Both the position numbers and the translations under genes were made by a program. From Qipengyuania profundimaris (GTDB lineage Bacteria; Pseudomonadota; Alphaproteobacteria; Sphingomonadales; Sphingomonadaceae): 64,000 nt of DNA. The stretch is taken from NCBI RefSeq assembly GCF_030717945.1, contig NZ_JAVAIM010000001.1:309131-373130 (forward strand). The letters are read 5' to 3'. Shown piece after piece: positions 8,567 through 16,467 of this stretch; the first letter of the stretch is position 1, and the number at the start of each line of letters is the position of its first letter. Below the pieces are notes generated by a model. That model saw only the letters and a program-made list of their open reading frames with translations. It had not been told where the DNA came from and did no database searches.

Positions 8567-9490
8567 CTAAGGCTTCGCGGCCTGAACCGGAACTGAAACG
8601 TCGGTCGCCCGGCGCAGGAATTTCGTCACACGATCGAACACCTGAGGGTCGCGCCGCCATGGGTTGGTGAGAGCGAGCAGAGGCGCGTTGTGCGAGGCAT
8701 CGGGTAGGTACAGCGTGTCGACTTGAGAACCCGCCTCTCTCAAGCCACGCGCCAGAGCCTGCGAATTCCGGATTTTCACGACCGTGTCGGCTTCGCCATG
8801 GACCAGCAGCATGGGAGGCGCGGCGGCGAGGGGTTGATTGACCGGCTGGCTTTCCGGTCCGGCACCAACACTTTCGAAGGCGGCCTTGCTGCGATCGGTG
8901 TCGAATGGGTGGAAATCGTAGGGCCCGGACAGGCCCACCACGCCCCTGATCGCCCCACCCGACACTCCGGCATTGTCGAGCCATCGCCCGTCCAGCGCGA
9001 CCTGCACCGCATTGTATGCGCCGGCGGAATGCCCCGACAGAACGATGCGGTCGGGATCGCCGCCATGCTTCGCGATGTTGTCGCGCGTCCATGCGACGAC
9101 CGAAGCGGTATCCTGCAGCATCGCGGGATAACGCCCCGCCTCGTTCATGCGATAGCCGCCAAGAACCACGACATAGCCCTCAGGCGCTATATTGCGCGCG
9201 ATGAAGCCGTAATCGTCGGGGTCGCCATGCGCCCATGCGCCGCCGTGATAGAAAATGAATACCGGAAGCGGTCCGGACGCCGTTTCGTCGCGATAGACGC
9301 GCAGCTTCTGCTCGGGATTGTCGCCATAGCGCGCAGTTTCGACCAGTTCGACATCGTTCGATGGGCCGGCGATCCGGTCGACCGTGTCGAGGACGGCAGG
9401 CCCGTTCGCTCGCACCGCCAGCCACAGGCCGATCCCCAGCAGCACGAATATGCCGACCAGCACTGCGAGTATCTTCAACATGCGTTTCAC
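8567..9490 (-). CDS. membrane-anchored alpha/beta hydrolase (esterase/lipase family)
   Basis: Probable carboxylesterase of the hormone-sensitive-lipase/BD-FAE type. The 307-residue protein has an N-terminal hydrophobic anchor (ILAVLVGIFVLLGIGLWLAV), an oxyanion motif YHGGAW (residues 81-86), the nucleophile elbow GHSAG (Ser155), an acid in LVHGEADTVV and a catalytic His in DASHNAPL. The substrate is unknown. The ATG overlaps the App1-like phosphatase stop by 4 bp (9490-9487), suggesting a lipid-related two-gene unit. Confidence 0.87.
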   Translation of the reverse strand: MKRMLKILAVLVGIFVLLGIGLWLAVRANGPAVLDTVDRIAGPSNDVELVETARYGDNPEQKLRVYRDETASGPLPVFIFYHGGAWAHGDPDDYGFIARNIAPEGYVVVLGGYRMNEAGRYPAMLQDTASVVAWTRDNIAKHGGDPDRIVLSGHSAGAYNAVQVALDGRWLDNAGVSGGAIRGVVGLSGPYDFHPFDTDRSKAAFESVGAGPESQPVNQPLAAAPPMLLVHGEADTVVKIRNSQALARGLREAGSQVDTLYLPDASHNAPLLALTNPWRRDPQVFDRVTKFLRRATDVSVPVQAAKP

Positions 9491-10590
9491 TTCGCTTTCG
9501 GGTCCGTTTCCTCGATCGTATCGACGATCGCGCGCGTTTCCTGGTCGCCGAGCAGGCCGATCGAGGCGAGAAATTCGTGCCCTGTCTCATAACTGTCGCC
9601 CAGCCACAGCGGGATGTTTGCCGCTTCGATCGCGGCCTTGGCGGCGGTTTCTTCGGGGCTCATCGCTTCGCCGACCTTCCGAATGAAGATGGCCCGGATG
9701 CGGCCGGGATTATCGACTGCGATGGCGCCGAATGCAGTCAGATCGCCCTGGCTGTCGTCGCCGATCATGGCGAATTTCAGATCGGGATAGGTCGCCAGGA
9801 TGCCATCGATGGCGGCGCGTTTGTGCGCTCCGTGGCTGCCCGATCCGAAGGTGTCGCGATTGAGACCCCAGTCGCGTAGCATGATCGGGCCCAGCGGCAG
9901 CCCGCGGCTTCGGATATAGGTAACGAGATAGCTGAAGAGGTTCCACGGGCTCGAGGAAACGTAGAAGAACGGCCGGTCGCTTGCTCTGAGATGCTCGCCC
10001 GCGTGACCCTGCCCTTCGGACAGGGGCTCACCGCTACCGAGTGCGTTGTAGAAAATATCCGCACCCGGCACGAGAATGCGCTCTTCCGGCATTTGCAGCA
10101 ACACGCGCCGCCAGTTGCGCAGCACCGCGCGAAAATCGCCGGTGATGCCGGTTTCGATGATCGTGTCGTCGATGTCGGAGATGACGCCGAGGCCGGTGGT
10201 CCGGCCGGGAGCCAGGACATGCCCGTCCACGCAATGCTCGCCCTCGCCATTGCTCCAGTGGAAAACGACCGTTTCCCATTCCGGCGTTTCGGCCAGCGGC
10301 CAGTCGCCGTCGAGCGGAATGTCGAAGCGCACGAAGCCTTCCTTGTCGGTCAGGCCCTGATGCCGCCTGCTTTCGCCGGAAGGACTGACGATCTCCAGCT
10401 GAACCGGCAGTTCGGGCACCTCGTGGCTGGCGAATTGCGCCAGCATGGTTTTCGCGGCGCGCCATTTGCTGCGCTTCTCGAAGGCGCCCACACGCGAGCG
10501 CAGGGCGCGGCCCGTGATGAACAGGCGGGTCTCGTTGCGATAGCCGAAATAGGGCTGGATACGAACCGGGGCAGTCGGAAGGAATGGCAT
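9487..10590 (-). CDS. App1-family (DUF2183) phosphatase, putative phosphatidate phosphatase
   Basis: HAD-fold phosphatase family named after yeast App1, a phosphatidate phosphatase. In 367 residues the N-terminal part (1-130) is beta-rich. The catalytic motif is ISDIDDTIIETG (Asp139, Asp141). Motif II is FYVSSSPWNLF, and the later acidic motif is MIGDDSQGD. Length is typical. Overlap with the downstream esterase gene suggests that both act on glycerolipids; this is inference from context. Confidence 0.88.
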   Translation of the reverse strand: MPFLPTAPVRIQPYFGYRNETRLFITGRALRSRVGAFEKRSKWRAAKTMLAQFASHEVPELPVQLEIVSPSGESRRHQGLTDKEGFVRFDIPLDGDWPLAETPEWETVVFHWSNGEGEHCVDGHVLAPGRTTGLGVISDIDDTIIETGITGDFRAVLRNWRRVLLQMPEERILVPGADIFYNALGSGEPLSEGQGHAGEHLRASDRPFFYVSSSPWNLFSYLVTYIRSRGLPLGPIMLRDWGLNRDTFGSGSHGAHKRAAIDGILATYPDLKFAMIGDDSQGDLTAFGAIAVDNPGRIRAIFIRKVGEAMSPEETAAKAAIEAANIPLWLGDSYETGHEFLASIGLLGDQETRAIVDTIEETDPKAK

Positions 10591-10655
10591 CGCCGCCGGG
10601 GCTAGCGAAGCGCAGGCCCCCTAAGCAACCGTAAACATGGAACGCGTGAGCGGCA

Positions 10656-12668
10656 TCAGCCGAGCAGCTTGCGCGCCGCGCGTTCGAGTGCGGGCACGTC
10701 TTCCGGCAGTTCGCCCAGCACCACCAGCTCGCCCGTAGGTGTCCGGCGGACCATGACCAGCGCGAATTCCGGACCGTGCTCGTCGAGATCGGCCAGCGCC
10801 AGTTCGTCGAGCTTGCGCAGCTTGCGCGCGAGCGCGGGCTTGACCGCCTTATGGTCATCGACCTGCTTGCCCTGCTCTTCCTTGCGCGCCCGGCGTTCGG
10901 CCTGGACCACGCCCTTGAGCCCCCCTTCGGCTTCATGGAGGAAGCCTGCCAGCGCGCCGCGCTCGACGTTCAGGCGATGGGCGTGGGACAGAACGGCGGC
11001 ATATTCGGTGAGGCGCGTCTTGTCGTAATCCGCGCCGAACACCAGCTTGACCACCGGCGTCATCGGCGCGCGGTCCTGAACGGTCAGCCCGTTGTCAGAC
11101 AGCAGTTCTTCGAAGCCGTCGGGATCGTCCTGCGATTCGAGACTGAAATCGTATGCCAGTGCGACCGCCGCATAGAGGGCCTTGCGGCTGCGATCCTCGG
11201 TGTTCTGTGCAGCCTGCGCCTGCTCGCGCGCGGCGGCGAGGCAATCGTAGAGGCCTTCCGGCGCATCTTCGGGATCGACGACGACGGCAGGCTGGTAGTC
11301 CGGTTCGCTTGGGTCCGAGTCGGATTCGGGTTCCGCCTCGACCGCCGTTTCCTGTTCGGGTTCCAGCACGATTTCGGCGACCGGTTCGGGCTCTGTTGTT
11401 TCTTCGGGCGCGAGTTCCGGTTCGAGGTCTTCGATCGCCTCGTCTGTGCCATCCCAATCCGCCCACTCGGAGGCTGCGTCCGCCTCGGCTTCGTCCTCCA
11501 CCGGTGGCGTGTAGGCCTCGGGCATCGCAAAAGCCGCTTCGGGCTCTTCGCCTTCATAGGCTTGCGGTACGGCAGGCGAGGCTTCGCTGGCCGAGAGATC
11601 GACGGCCTTCTTCCTCCGCTCCCCGCGGCTGACGAGCGACATCAGGCTGCTCGAGGCTTCCTCGTCGTCGAGCGGATCGACCAGGTCGTCCACATCGTCG
11701 GCTTCGGGATCTTCGTCCCAATCGGGCAGGCCGTAGTCGGCCGCCGTCTTTATGCTGTTGTCGAAATCGTCGAACCCGCCGTCATCATCGACATAGTCGG
11801 TGTCGTCCTGGCCGGGGTGCGCGCCGATCGGATTGCCGAGCGCGTCGATCCGGCTCGAGCCGATGTCCTGATCGTTAGGGGTGCTTGCTCCGAAGGCGGG
11901 CAGCGGCAGGGCGTCTTCGCTTCCTTCCACGACCATCTCCGCGCTGCCGAGGTCGAGAATGTCGTCGCTGACGTCCTCGCCCTCAACAGCTTCTTCAGCA
12001 ACTTCGGCGGCTGTCAGCATCTCGGCGGTTTCGAGCATGTCTGGCTCCGCGGCGCTGGCCGCTTCTTCCTCGTGCTCGCCCAGCGACTGGCCGATTTCAA
12101 GCAGCAGCTCGTCTGCAGTCGATTGGTCGGCCATCTCTTTCCAGTTGATGACGCCGTAGATGAAGTCGATCGTCTCGTTGTCGCTCGAATAGGGCAGCAG
12201 GATCCCGCGATAGAGCACGGTCGATCCGCGATCGTTGACGAATTCCGCCTCGAAGCCGATCGGTGCCTGGTTGGCGAGGATCTGCATGTAATGGTCGGTG
12301 ATGCGGCTGAGAACGGAGCGGCTCGGCACGTCCGACAGGCGGATAATCAGCTCGTCATGGCCGCATTCCTCGGCCAGGTCCGCGCCGACATATTGCACGG
12401 CCGGGTCCTCGATTCCGTCGCTGAAGTCAAGCAGCACGGAATAGGGGCCGAAGTCGTCGAGCCGGTCGGGCTCCAGATCCTCGATGTCGGGATAGTTGCG
12501 ATCGCCGAGCAGGCTGGCCCAGTGGTTGTAGGCGCGCACCTGCATGCGCCGCTCGTCCTGGCCGACGGGAGACGGCGGGGGCTGGATATCGGCATCGTCC
12601 TCGTCGACGTAATCGTCGACCGGATCGTCCGGTTCATGCGCGCCGAAATAGCCGCCTAGCCTGTCCAT
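10656..12668 (-). CDS. large acidic PAS-domain protein with conserved C-terminal region
   Basis: Function unknown. The 670-residue protein starts at ATG 12668 with AGGA five bases upstream. Residues 40-175 look like a PAS domain of the PAS_5 kind (NHWASLLGDRNYPDIEDLEP, VLLDFSDGIEDPAVQYVG, YRGILLPYSSD). Residues 180-480 are extremely rich in Asp and Glu with no clear fold. Residues 480-670 form a basic-helical C-terminal region (LYDCLAAAREQAQAA to LERAARKLLG) shared, from memory, by related sphingomonad proteins but unnamed. There are no kinase, cyclase or DNA-binding motifs. It is a single-gene unit. Confidence 0.8.
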   Translation of the reverse strand: MDRLGGYFGAHEPDDPVDDYVDEDDADIQPPPSPVGQDERRMQVRAYNHWASLLGDRNYPDIEDLEPDRLDDFGPYSVLLDFSDGIEDPAVQYVGADLAEECGHDELIIRLSDVPSRSVLSRITDHYMQILANQAPIGFEAEFVNDRGSTVLYRGILLPYSSDNETIDFIYGVINWKEMADQSTADELLLEIGQSLGEHEEEAASAAEPDMLETAEMLTAAEVAEEAVEGEDVSDDILDLGSAEMVVEGSEDALPLPAFGASTPNDQDIGSSRIDALGNPIGAHPGQDDTDYVDDDGGFDDFDNSIKTAADYGLPDWDEDPEADDVDDLVDPLDDEEASSSLMSLVSRGERRKKAVDLSASEASPAVPQAYEGEEPEAAFAMPEAYTPPVEDEAEADAASEWADWDGTDEAIEDLEPELAPEETTEPEPVAEIVLEPEQETAVEAEPESDSDPSEPDYQPAVVVDPEDAPEGLYDCLAAAREQAQAAQNTEDRSRKALYAAVALAYDFSLESQDDPDGFEELLSDNGLTVQDRAPMTPVVKLVFGADYDKTRLTEYAAVLSHAHRLNVERGALAGFLHEAEGGLKGVVQAERRARKEEQGKQVDDHKAVKPALARKLRKLDELALADLDEHGPEFALVMVRRTPTGELVVLGELPEDVPALERAARKLLG

Positions 12669-12782
12669 GGATTCCTACGCCCCCGAAGAGTTGTGCTCGT
12701 TCACAGGGAGGTATGGGGGTGCGTGGTAAACATATGGTTAAATACGTTTGCCAACCTTTGCCGCGCGAGCGGCATCGCACCG

Positions 12783-13247
12783 CTAAAGCATGTAGCGCAT
12801 GCGGATCGTCAGTTTCTCGTTCGCGGCACCGACCGGGAAGACCGCATCCTCGAAGCTAGGCGGGCCCATACGGACCTGGGCATCGCGCGAGAATCCGAAG
12901 CCCTCTTTCGGCATCATGCCCAGCGCGCGGTCGGCCTTTCCGTTGCCGTTCTCGTCATGCAGTAGCGCGATGGCATAGCGGCCCGGTTTCACGTCGGAGA
13001 AGGTGAAGGTGACGGTCCCCTCGCGCGCATCCGCCGTGGTGGCGTAAGCACCCGGAACGCCGCGGCATTTGGGGAACTTGGTCTCGTCTTTCGTCATGCA
13101 GGCGCGCACCACGCCTTCGGCATTGCGCAGGTCGGTCACGGTCACCGTGACCTTGGCCTGTTCGATGTGCGGCGACGTGCCGGCCAGCGCCAGGCCGAAG
13201 GGCAGCGCCAGCAGGGCGACGGCTCTGGTTTTGTGTTCCCGCTTCAT
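12783..13247 (-). CDS. exported DUF2141-family protein
   Basis: Unknown function. The 154-residue protein has a signal peptide (MKREHKTRAVALLALPFGLALAG) and a beta-sandwich-like DUF2141 domain with VTVTVTDLRNAEGVVRAC, a DVKPGRYAIALLHDENGNGKAD block resembling a calcium-binding-like Asp/Asn loop, and the ending IRMRYML. Start ATG 13247 overlaps the fatty acid hydroxylase stop (ATGA). A paralogue lies at 38522-39022. Confidence 0.85.
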   Translation of the reverse strand: MKREHKTRAVALLALPFGLALAGTSPHIEQAKVTVTVTDLRNAEGVVRACMTKDETKFPKCRGVPGAYATTADAREGTVTFTFSDVKPGRYAIALLHDENGNGKADRALGMMPKEGFGFSRDAQVRMGPPSFEDAVFPVGAANEKLTIRMRYML

Positions 13248-13960
13248 ATGCGTTCGCTCAGGCCGCGGTCGGTTCCGCACAGCCGGTCCCAGAAGCGAAA
13301 GTAGAGGCCGTAATTGCATTTGTATTCTTCGTGGTGACGCTGGTGATGGCTGGCGGTTATCAGCCACCCGCCTAACCGCGAATGAACCAGCCGACGGGGG
13401 AACATCTCCCAACCCATGTGATTGGTGACGCCCATCACCGTCATCACGAGCAGGACGACACCCAGCATGGCGACATGGATCGGGATCACGAAGACCAGCA
13501 GTGGGATGACGATCGCCCCGGTCAGCGCTTCCCACGGGTGAAAGCTCATCGCCGCCCAGGCCGTAGGCGGGCGGCTGGCATGGTGGACGGCATGGGCGAT
13601 GCGGAACAGGCGCGGCTCGTGCATCCAGCGGTGGGTCCAGTAAAACCAGGTGTCGTGCGCGAACAGGTAGAGCAGCGGAGCGAGGGCGAGATGCCATAGC
13701 GGGTAGTCGTTCCAGCCGGTATAGATCTGCGTCCAGCCACGTTCCTGCCAGCCCCAGGCGACCACGCCTGCCGGAATCCCGTAGATCGCCGCCGAGGCTA
13801 GCGACCAGCCGATCTCTCGCCTAATCTGCGGGCCGAGCTTGGCATGATAGCCCGGTTTTACACGCCCGGTGATCGCCGCAAACAGCCCGCTCGTGGCGGC
13901 ATAGCGCGCAGCGACGATCAGCGTCATCGAAACGGCGGAAAGGATGATGGCGGTCCACAT
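13244..13960 (-). CDS. fatty acid hydroxylase / sterol desaturase superfamily protein
   Basis: Membrane di-iron oxygenase family. I start it at ATG 13960 because the longer frame upstream overlaps mmcB in reverse and is not plausible. The 238-residue protein has four to five membrane segments and the eight-histidine pattern: HDTWFYWTHR (HX6-7H type), HAVHH, and the distal NHMGWE / HHQRHHEEY. Related enzymes hydroxylate carotenoids, sterols, hopanoids or fatty acids; the substrate cannot be chosen here. It is translationally coupled to the following DUF2141 gene. Confidence 0.88.
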   Translation of the reverse strand: MWTAIILSAVSMTLIVAARYAATSGLFAAITGRVKPGYHAKLGPQIRREIGWSLASAAIYGIPAGVVAWGWQERGWTQIYTGWNDYPLWHLALAPLLYLFAHDTWFYWTHRWMHEPRLFRIAHAVHHASRPPTAWAAMSFHPWEALTGAIVIPLLVFVIPIHVAMLGVVLLVMTVMGVTNHMGWEMFPRRLVHSRLGGWLITASHHQRHHEEYKCNYGLYFRFWDRLCGTDRGLSERI

Positions 13961-14009
13961 GGCTTGATCGGACCATGCCCTAACCCGAAGCCGGTTAACA
14001 GGTCCTGTG

Positions 14010-14492
14010 TCAGTCCCCGCCGCCCCAGGGCGCGCAGTGTGGATCATAGGCAACGGTCGTGCGCCGCATGGCGGCACGCGCCAGCCGCTCGACCTCGACC
14101 TTGCGCCGCGCCGCGGCGAGCGGACGGAGCGGCGCGGGGCGCAGAATCTCGCCGTCGTAGCCATCGGCCACGATGATGCCGCAGCAGTCCGGCTGGTAGT
14201 CCAGACCTTCCAGCGGTGCGCGATCGAGCCCCGGCGGCACGCCCCAGTAAAATCGGTCGCAATGGTCGAGATAGTCGGGCCATTTGCCGTCGCCAAGCAA
14301 ATCGCCGCGCTGGACCTTGATCTCGACGATGATCACCTGCCCCTTGGGATCGATGCCCATGAGGTCCGCCCGCCGCCCGTTGCGCAGCGGCATCTCGGGA
14401 ATGCACCAGATGTCGTTGCGCGCGAAAAGCCGCGCGATCCCGCGCGCCACGCTGGCAGCCGTATCTGTTTGGGCGAGAGCCGGTTCGGTCAT
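14010..14492 (-). CDS. mmcB: MmcB family DNA repair protein, putative endonuclease
   Basis: Damage-response protein first described in Caulobacter as acting in mitomycin C resistance; it has a predicted PD-(D/E)XK nuclease fold. The 160-residue protein reads LFARNDIWCIPEMPLRNGRRADLMGID then VIIVEIKVQRGDLLGDGKW, giving the D...EIK catalytic pattern, and DRFYWGVPPG further on. An upstream TTG at 14501 is possible, but ATG 14492 follows a GGGGGC purine stretch. No LexA box was clear upstream. Confidence 0.88.
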   Translation of the reverse strand: MTEPALAQTDTAASVARGIARLFARNDIWCIPEMPLRNGRRADLMGIDPKGQVIIVEIKVQRGDLLGDGKWPDYLDHCDRFYWGVPPGLDRAPLEGLDYQPDCCGIIVADGYDGEILRPAPLRPLAAARRKVEVERLARAAMRRTTVAYDPHCAPWGGGD

Positions 14493-14558
14493 CGCCCCCA
14501 ATTGGAACAGAGCGCGAACGCAGTCAAGCGTCGCGACCGTTAATTCAATTTGCAGAGA

Positions 14559-14957
14559 CTATTCGACCGGGACCAAGCCCAGAATGGCCGTGCGAGCCAT
14601 ATGGAATTCGCGCCACAATGTCAGCGCGGCGGCAGTCGTATCTTGCCCGCCGGCCGTCAGCGACAGCAGCGCGCGCAGGCCCGGCTGCATGACGGCCGCC
14701 AGATCGTCGATTCCGCGGGCGACCATCTCATAATGCCATCCGCCCCTCGCAGCGGCGCGAAGCGGGAGCGAGGCGATGTCTTCGGTCAGGGTCTCGCGCC
14801 CCAGCTGCGCCAGCTTTCCGACCGCTGCGGCTGCTTCGTGCACCGCCTCCCAACGGGCAGCAAGCGCCTCTATCTCGGGCACGGCGCGCGGGCCCGGATC
14901 GGCCGGCGGCAGCATGGTGGCTTCACTCAGGTCGAATTCGTGGGAGATCGCGCTCAT
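14559..14957 (-). CDS. conserved hypothetical helical protein
   Basis: I do not recognise this 132-residue protein. It appears all-helical and Ala-rich, with no signal peptide or membrane segment and a single Trp-rich patch (ALTLWREFHMARTAILGL). It ends 66 bp before mmcB on the same strand and may be cotranscribed with it. Codon use resembles its neighbours, supporting a real gene. Confidence 0.65.
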   Translation of the reverse strand: MSAISHEFDLSEATMLPPADPGPRAVPEIEALAARWEAVHEAAAAVGKLAQLGRETLTEDIASLPLRAAARGGWHYEMVARGIDDLAAVMQPGLRALLSLTAGGQDTTAAALTLWREFHMARTAILGLVPVE

Positions 14958-15093
14958 TCGGCAAGAATTACGCCCCGCTCCTTGCCAAATGGCTAACGCG
15001 GCGCGCCGATCCGCGAGAATGCGATTAGCACTGGCGAGCCCCTGCCCGCTTTGCTAAGCGGCCCGCTCGCCTAAGGGCTTACCGGCCCCGCAA

Positions 15094-15170
<77 letters not shown>

Positions 15171-15378
15171 CACATCTCCACATAACCTGTTGGAAGTTAA
15201 GAACTTTCTTGGCAATTCTCCGAGTTAGTTCCCACACCCGCTCCCTCGGCAGTTGGTGTCTGCTAGCCCTCGCTGGTCCAAGGCGCGATTCAACTTGGTG
15301 GCTCACAATCCGAATCTTGAAGAAAATGTCCTATAATAAAAGAAGCGCGGACAGCCGTTCTCGCAATCGGAGGTGAAT

Positions 15379-15660
15379 ATGACAAAGCTGGTGACGATCC
15401 GCCAACGATGCGGTGGCCGCCTGACGCCCCTTCCGTCGGAATACGAGGCGAGCCGGGCAGATCGCATCAAGGCTGTGTGCGACAATCTTCAGATCATGCG
15501 GGAGGAACTCGGCCAAATTCCGGCTCTCTATCCCCAATCCGAGTCCGAAGTGCCAAGTTGGATTGACGAGCAGGATAGTACTCTAAACCGTCTCTCGAAA
15601 GCCATGAACGCGATCGCGAAGTTACCCGAGGGTACCCTACTTCCCTCTCCCTTCGAGTGA
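15379..15660 (+). CDS. small hypothetical island protein
   Basis: I recognise no family. The start is ATG 15379 with a near-perfect Shine-Dalgarno GGAGGTGA five bases upstream, giving 93 residues. It is hydrophilic and mixed-charge (TKLVTIRQRCGGRLTPLPSE at the start, WIDEQDSTLNRLSKAMNAIA near the end) with no membrane segment. It is the first gene after attL and faces away from the RM operon, which converges on it. The 209 bp between the tRNA and this gene hold no other gene that I can support. Confidence 0.6.
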   Translation: MTKLVTIRQRCGGRLTPLPSEYEASRADRIKAVCDNLQIMREELGQIPALYPQSESEVPSWIDEQDSTLNRLSKAMNAIAKLPEGTLLPSPFE

Positions 15661-15741
15661 CACCTCTTACCGAGCTGTTTTGTCCCACGTGACCGTGAGC
15701 AGCCCGGTAGCTAGGTCATACGAGGGCGCCAACCTACCCAA

Positions 15742-16467
15742 TCAATCGTTTCCAGCAAGAATAAGCTCGGCAAGCGAGTCCAGCTCACGTTTGGTTGTCT
15801 GCCATCCGGGTAATTGGGCATCAAGCAGGTCGAAAAAACGACGGCTGTGGTTGTGTTCAACCATATGACATAGCTCATGCACCATAACGTATTCGATGCA
15901 ATGACGAGGAGCTCGAACCAACGCAGGGTTGAGGTAGATCACCCCATTGGGCGAGCAACTCCCCCACTGTGTTTTCATGCGCATAAGTTTGAGAGGTGGG
16001 CGCCGGTCAAGCCAGCTCACGCGCTCCGTAACCTCCGAAAATCTTGTGTTTAGGTATTCGGCGGCCCGTACGCTGTACCAAGAGTTCAATCTTCGTTTGA
16101 TGGCGGCGCGATCCGCCACAGGCACGGTTATCTCAAGCTTGCCCCGCAACAATTTGACTTCGGAAGGCTTGGTGCTGCTTTCATAGACCAGGAGCTTGTA
16201 CCGCCGGCCAAGATAGAAGTGAGTTTCCCCGCTCACATATTCACGAGGCGTCGCCAACTGTCGCGCGGAGATGGCCGCGTTTCGATGCTGAAATATCCAC
16301 CTGGCACGGCGCTGAGCGGCCGCCCTGATCTCATTCGATTGCTTGTTTGCAGGAGCTTCAATTTCGACATCCCCGTTGGGATAAACGTGGATGCGGATAC
16401 GTCCCGTGACAGCGGCGGTTTGTCGAACGAGGCACGAGACCTCTTGATCGCCATATCGGACAATCAT
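15742..16467 (-). CDS. YgjP/SprT-like zinc metallopeptidase (DUF45) linked to type I RM
   Basis: Predicted zinc-dependent peptidase. The 241-residue protein has the gluzincin motif MVHELCHMVEHNHSRRFF (HExxH plus downstream His), preceded by MKTQWGSCSPNGVIYLN, both diagnostic of the YgjP branch. From general knowledge this family is often found beside hsdR. Here its start overlaps the hsdR stop by 4 bp (16467-16464), so it is the last gene of the operon. It may process or regulate the RM enzyme, but that is inference. Confidence 0.9.
   Translation of the reverse strand: MIVRYGDQEVSCLVRQTAAVTGRIRIHVYPNGDVEIEAPANKQSNEIRAAAQRRARWIFQHRNAAISARQLATPREYVSGETHFYLGRRYKLLVYESSTKPSEVKLLRGKLEITVPVADRAAIKRRLNSWYSVRAAEYLNTRFSEVTERVSWLDRRPPLKLMRMKTQWGSCSPNGVIYLNPALVRAPRHCIEYVMVHELCHMVEHNHSRRFFDLLDAQLPGWQTTKRELDSLAELILAGND

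Noticed and set aside
10776..12659. 627-codon open frame on the plus strand
   Set aside because: Mirror of the acidic PAS gene; Asp/Glu codons on one strand give long open frames on the other.
15379..15660. Antitoxin of a toxin-antitoxin pair
   Set aside because: No partner gene beside it and no antitoxin motif; left as hypothetical.
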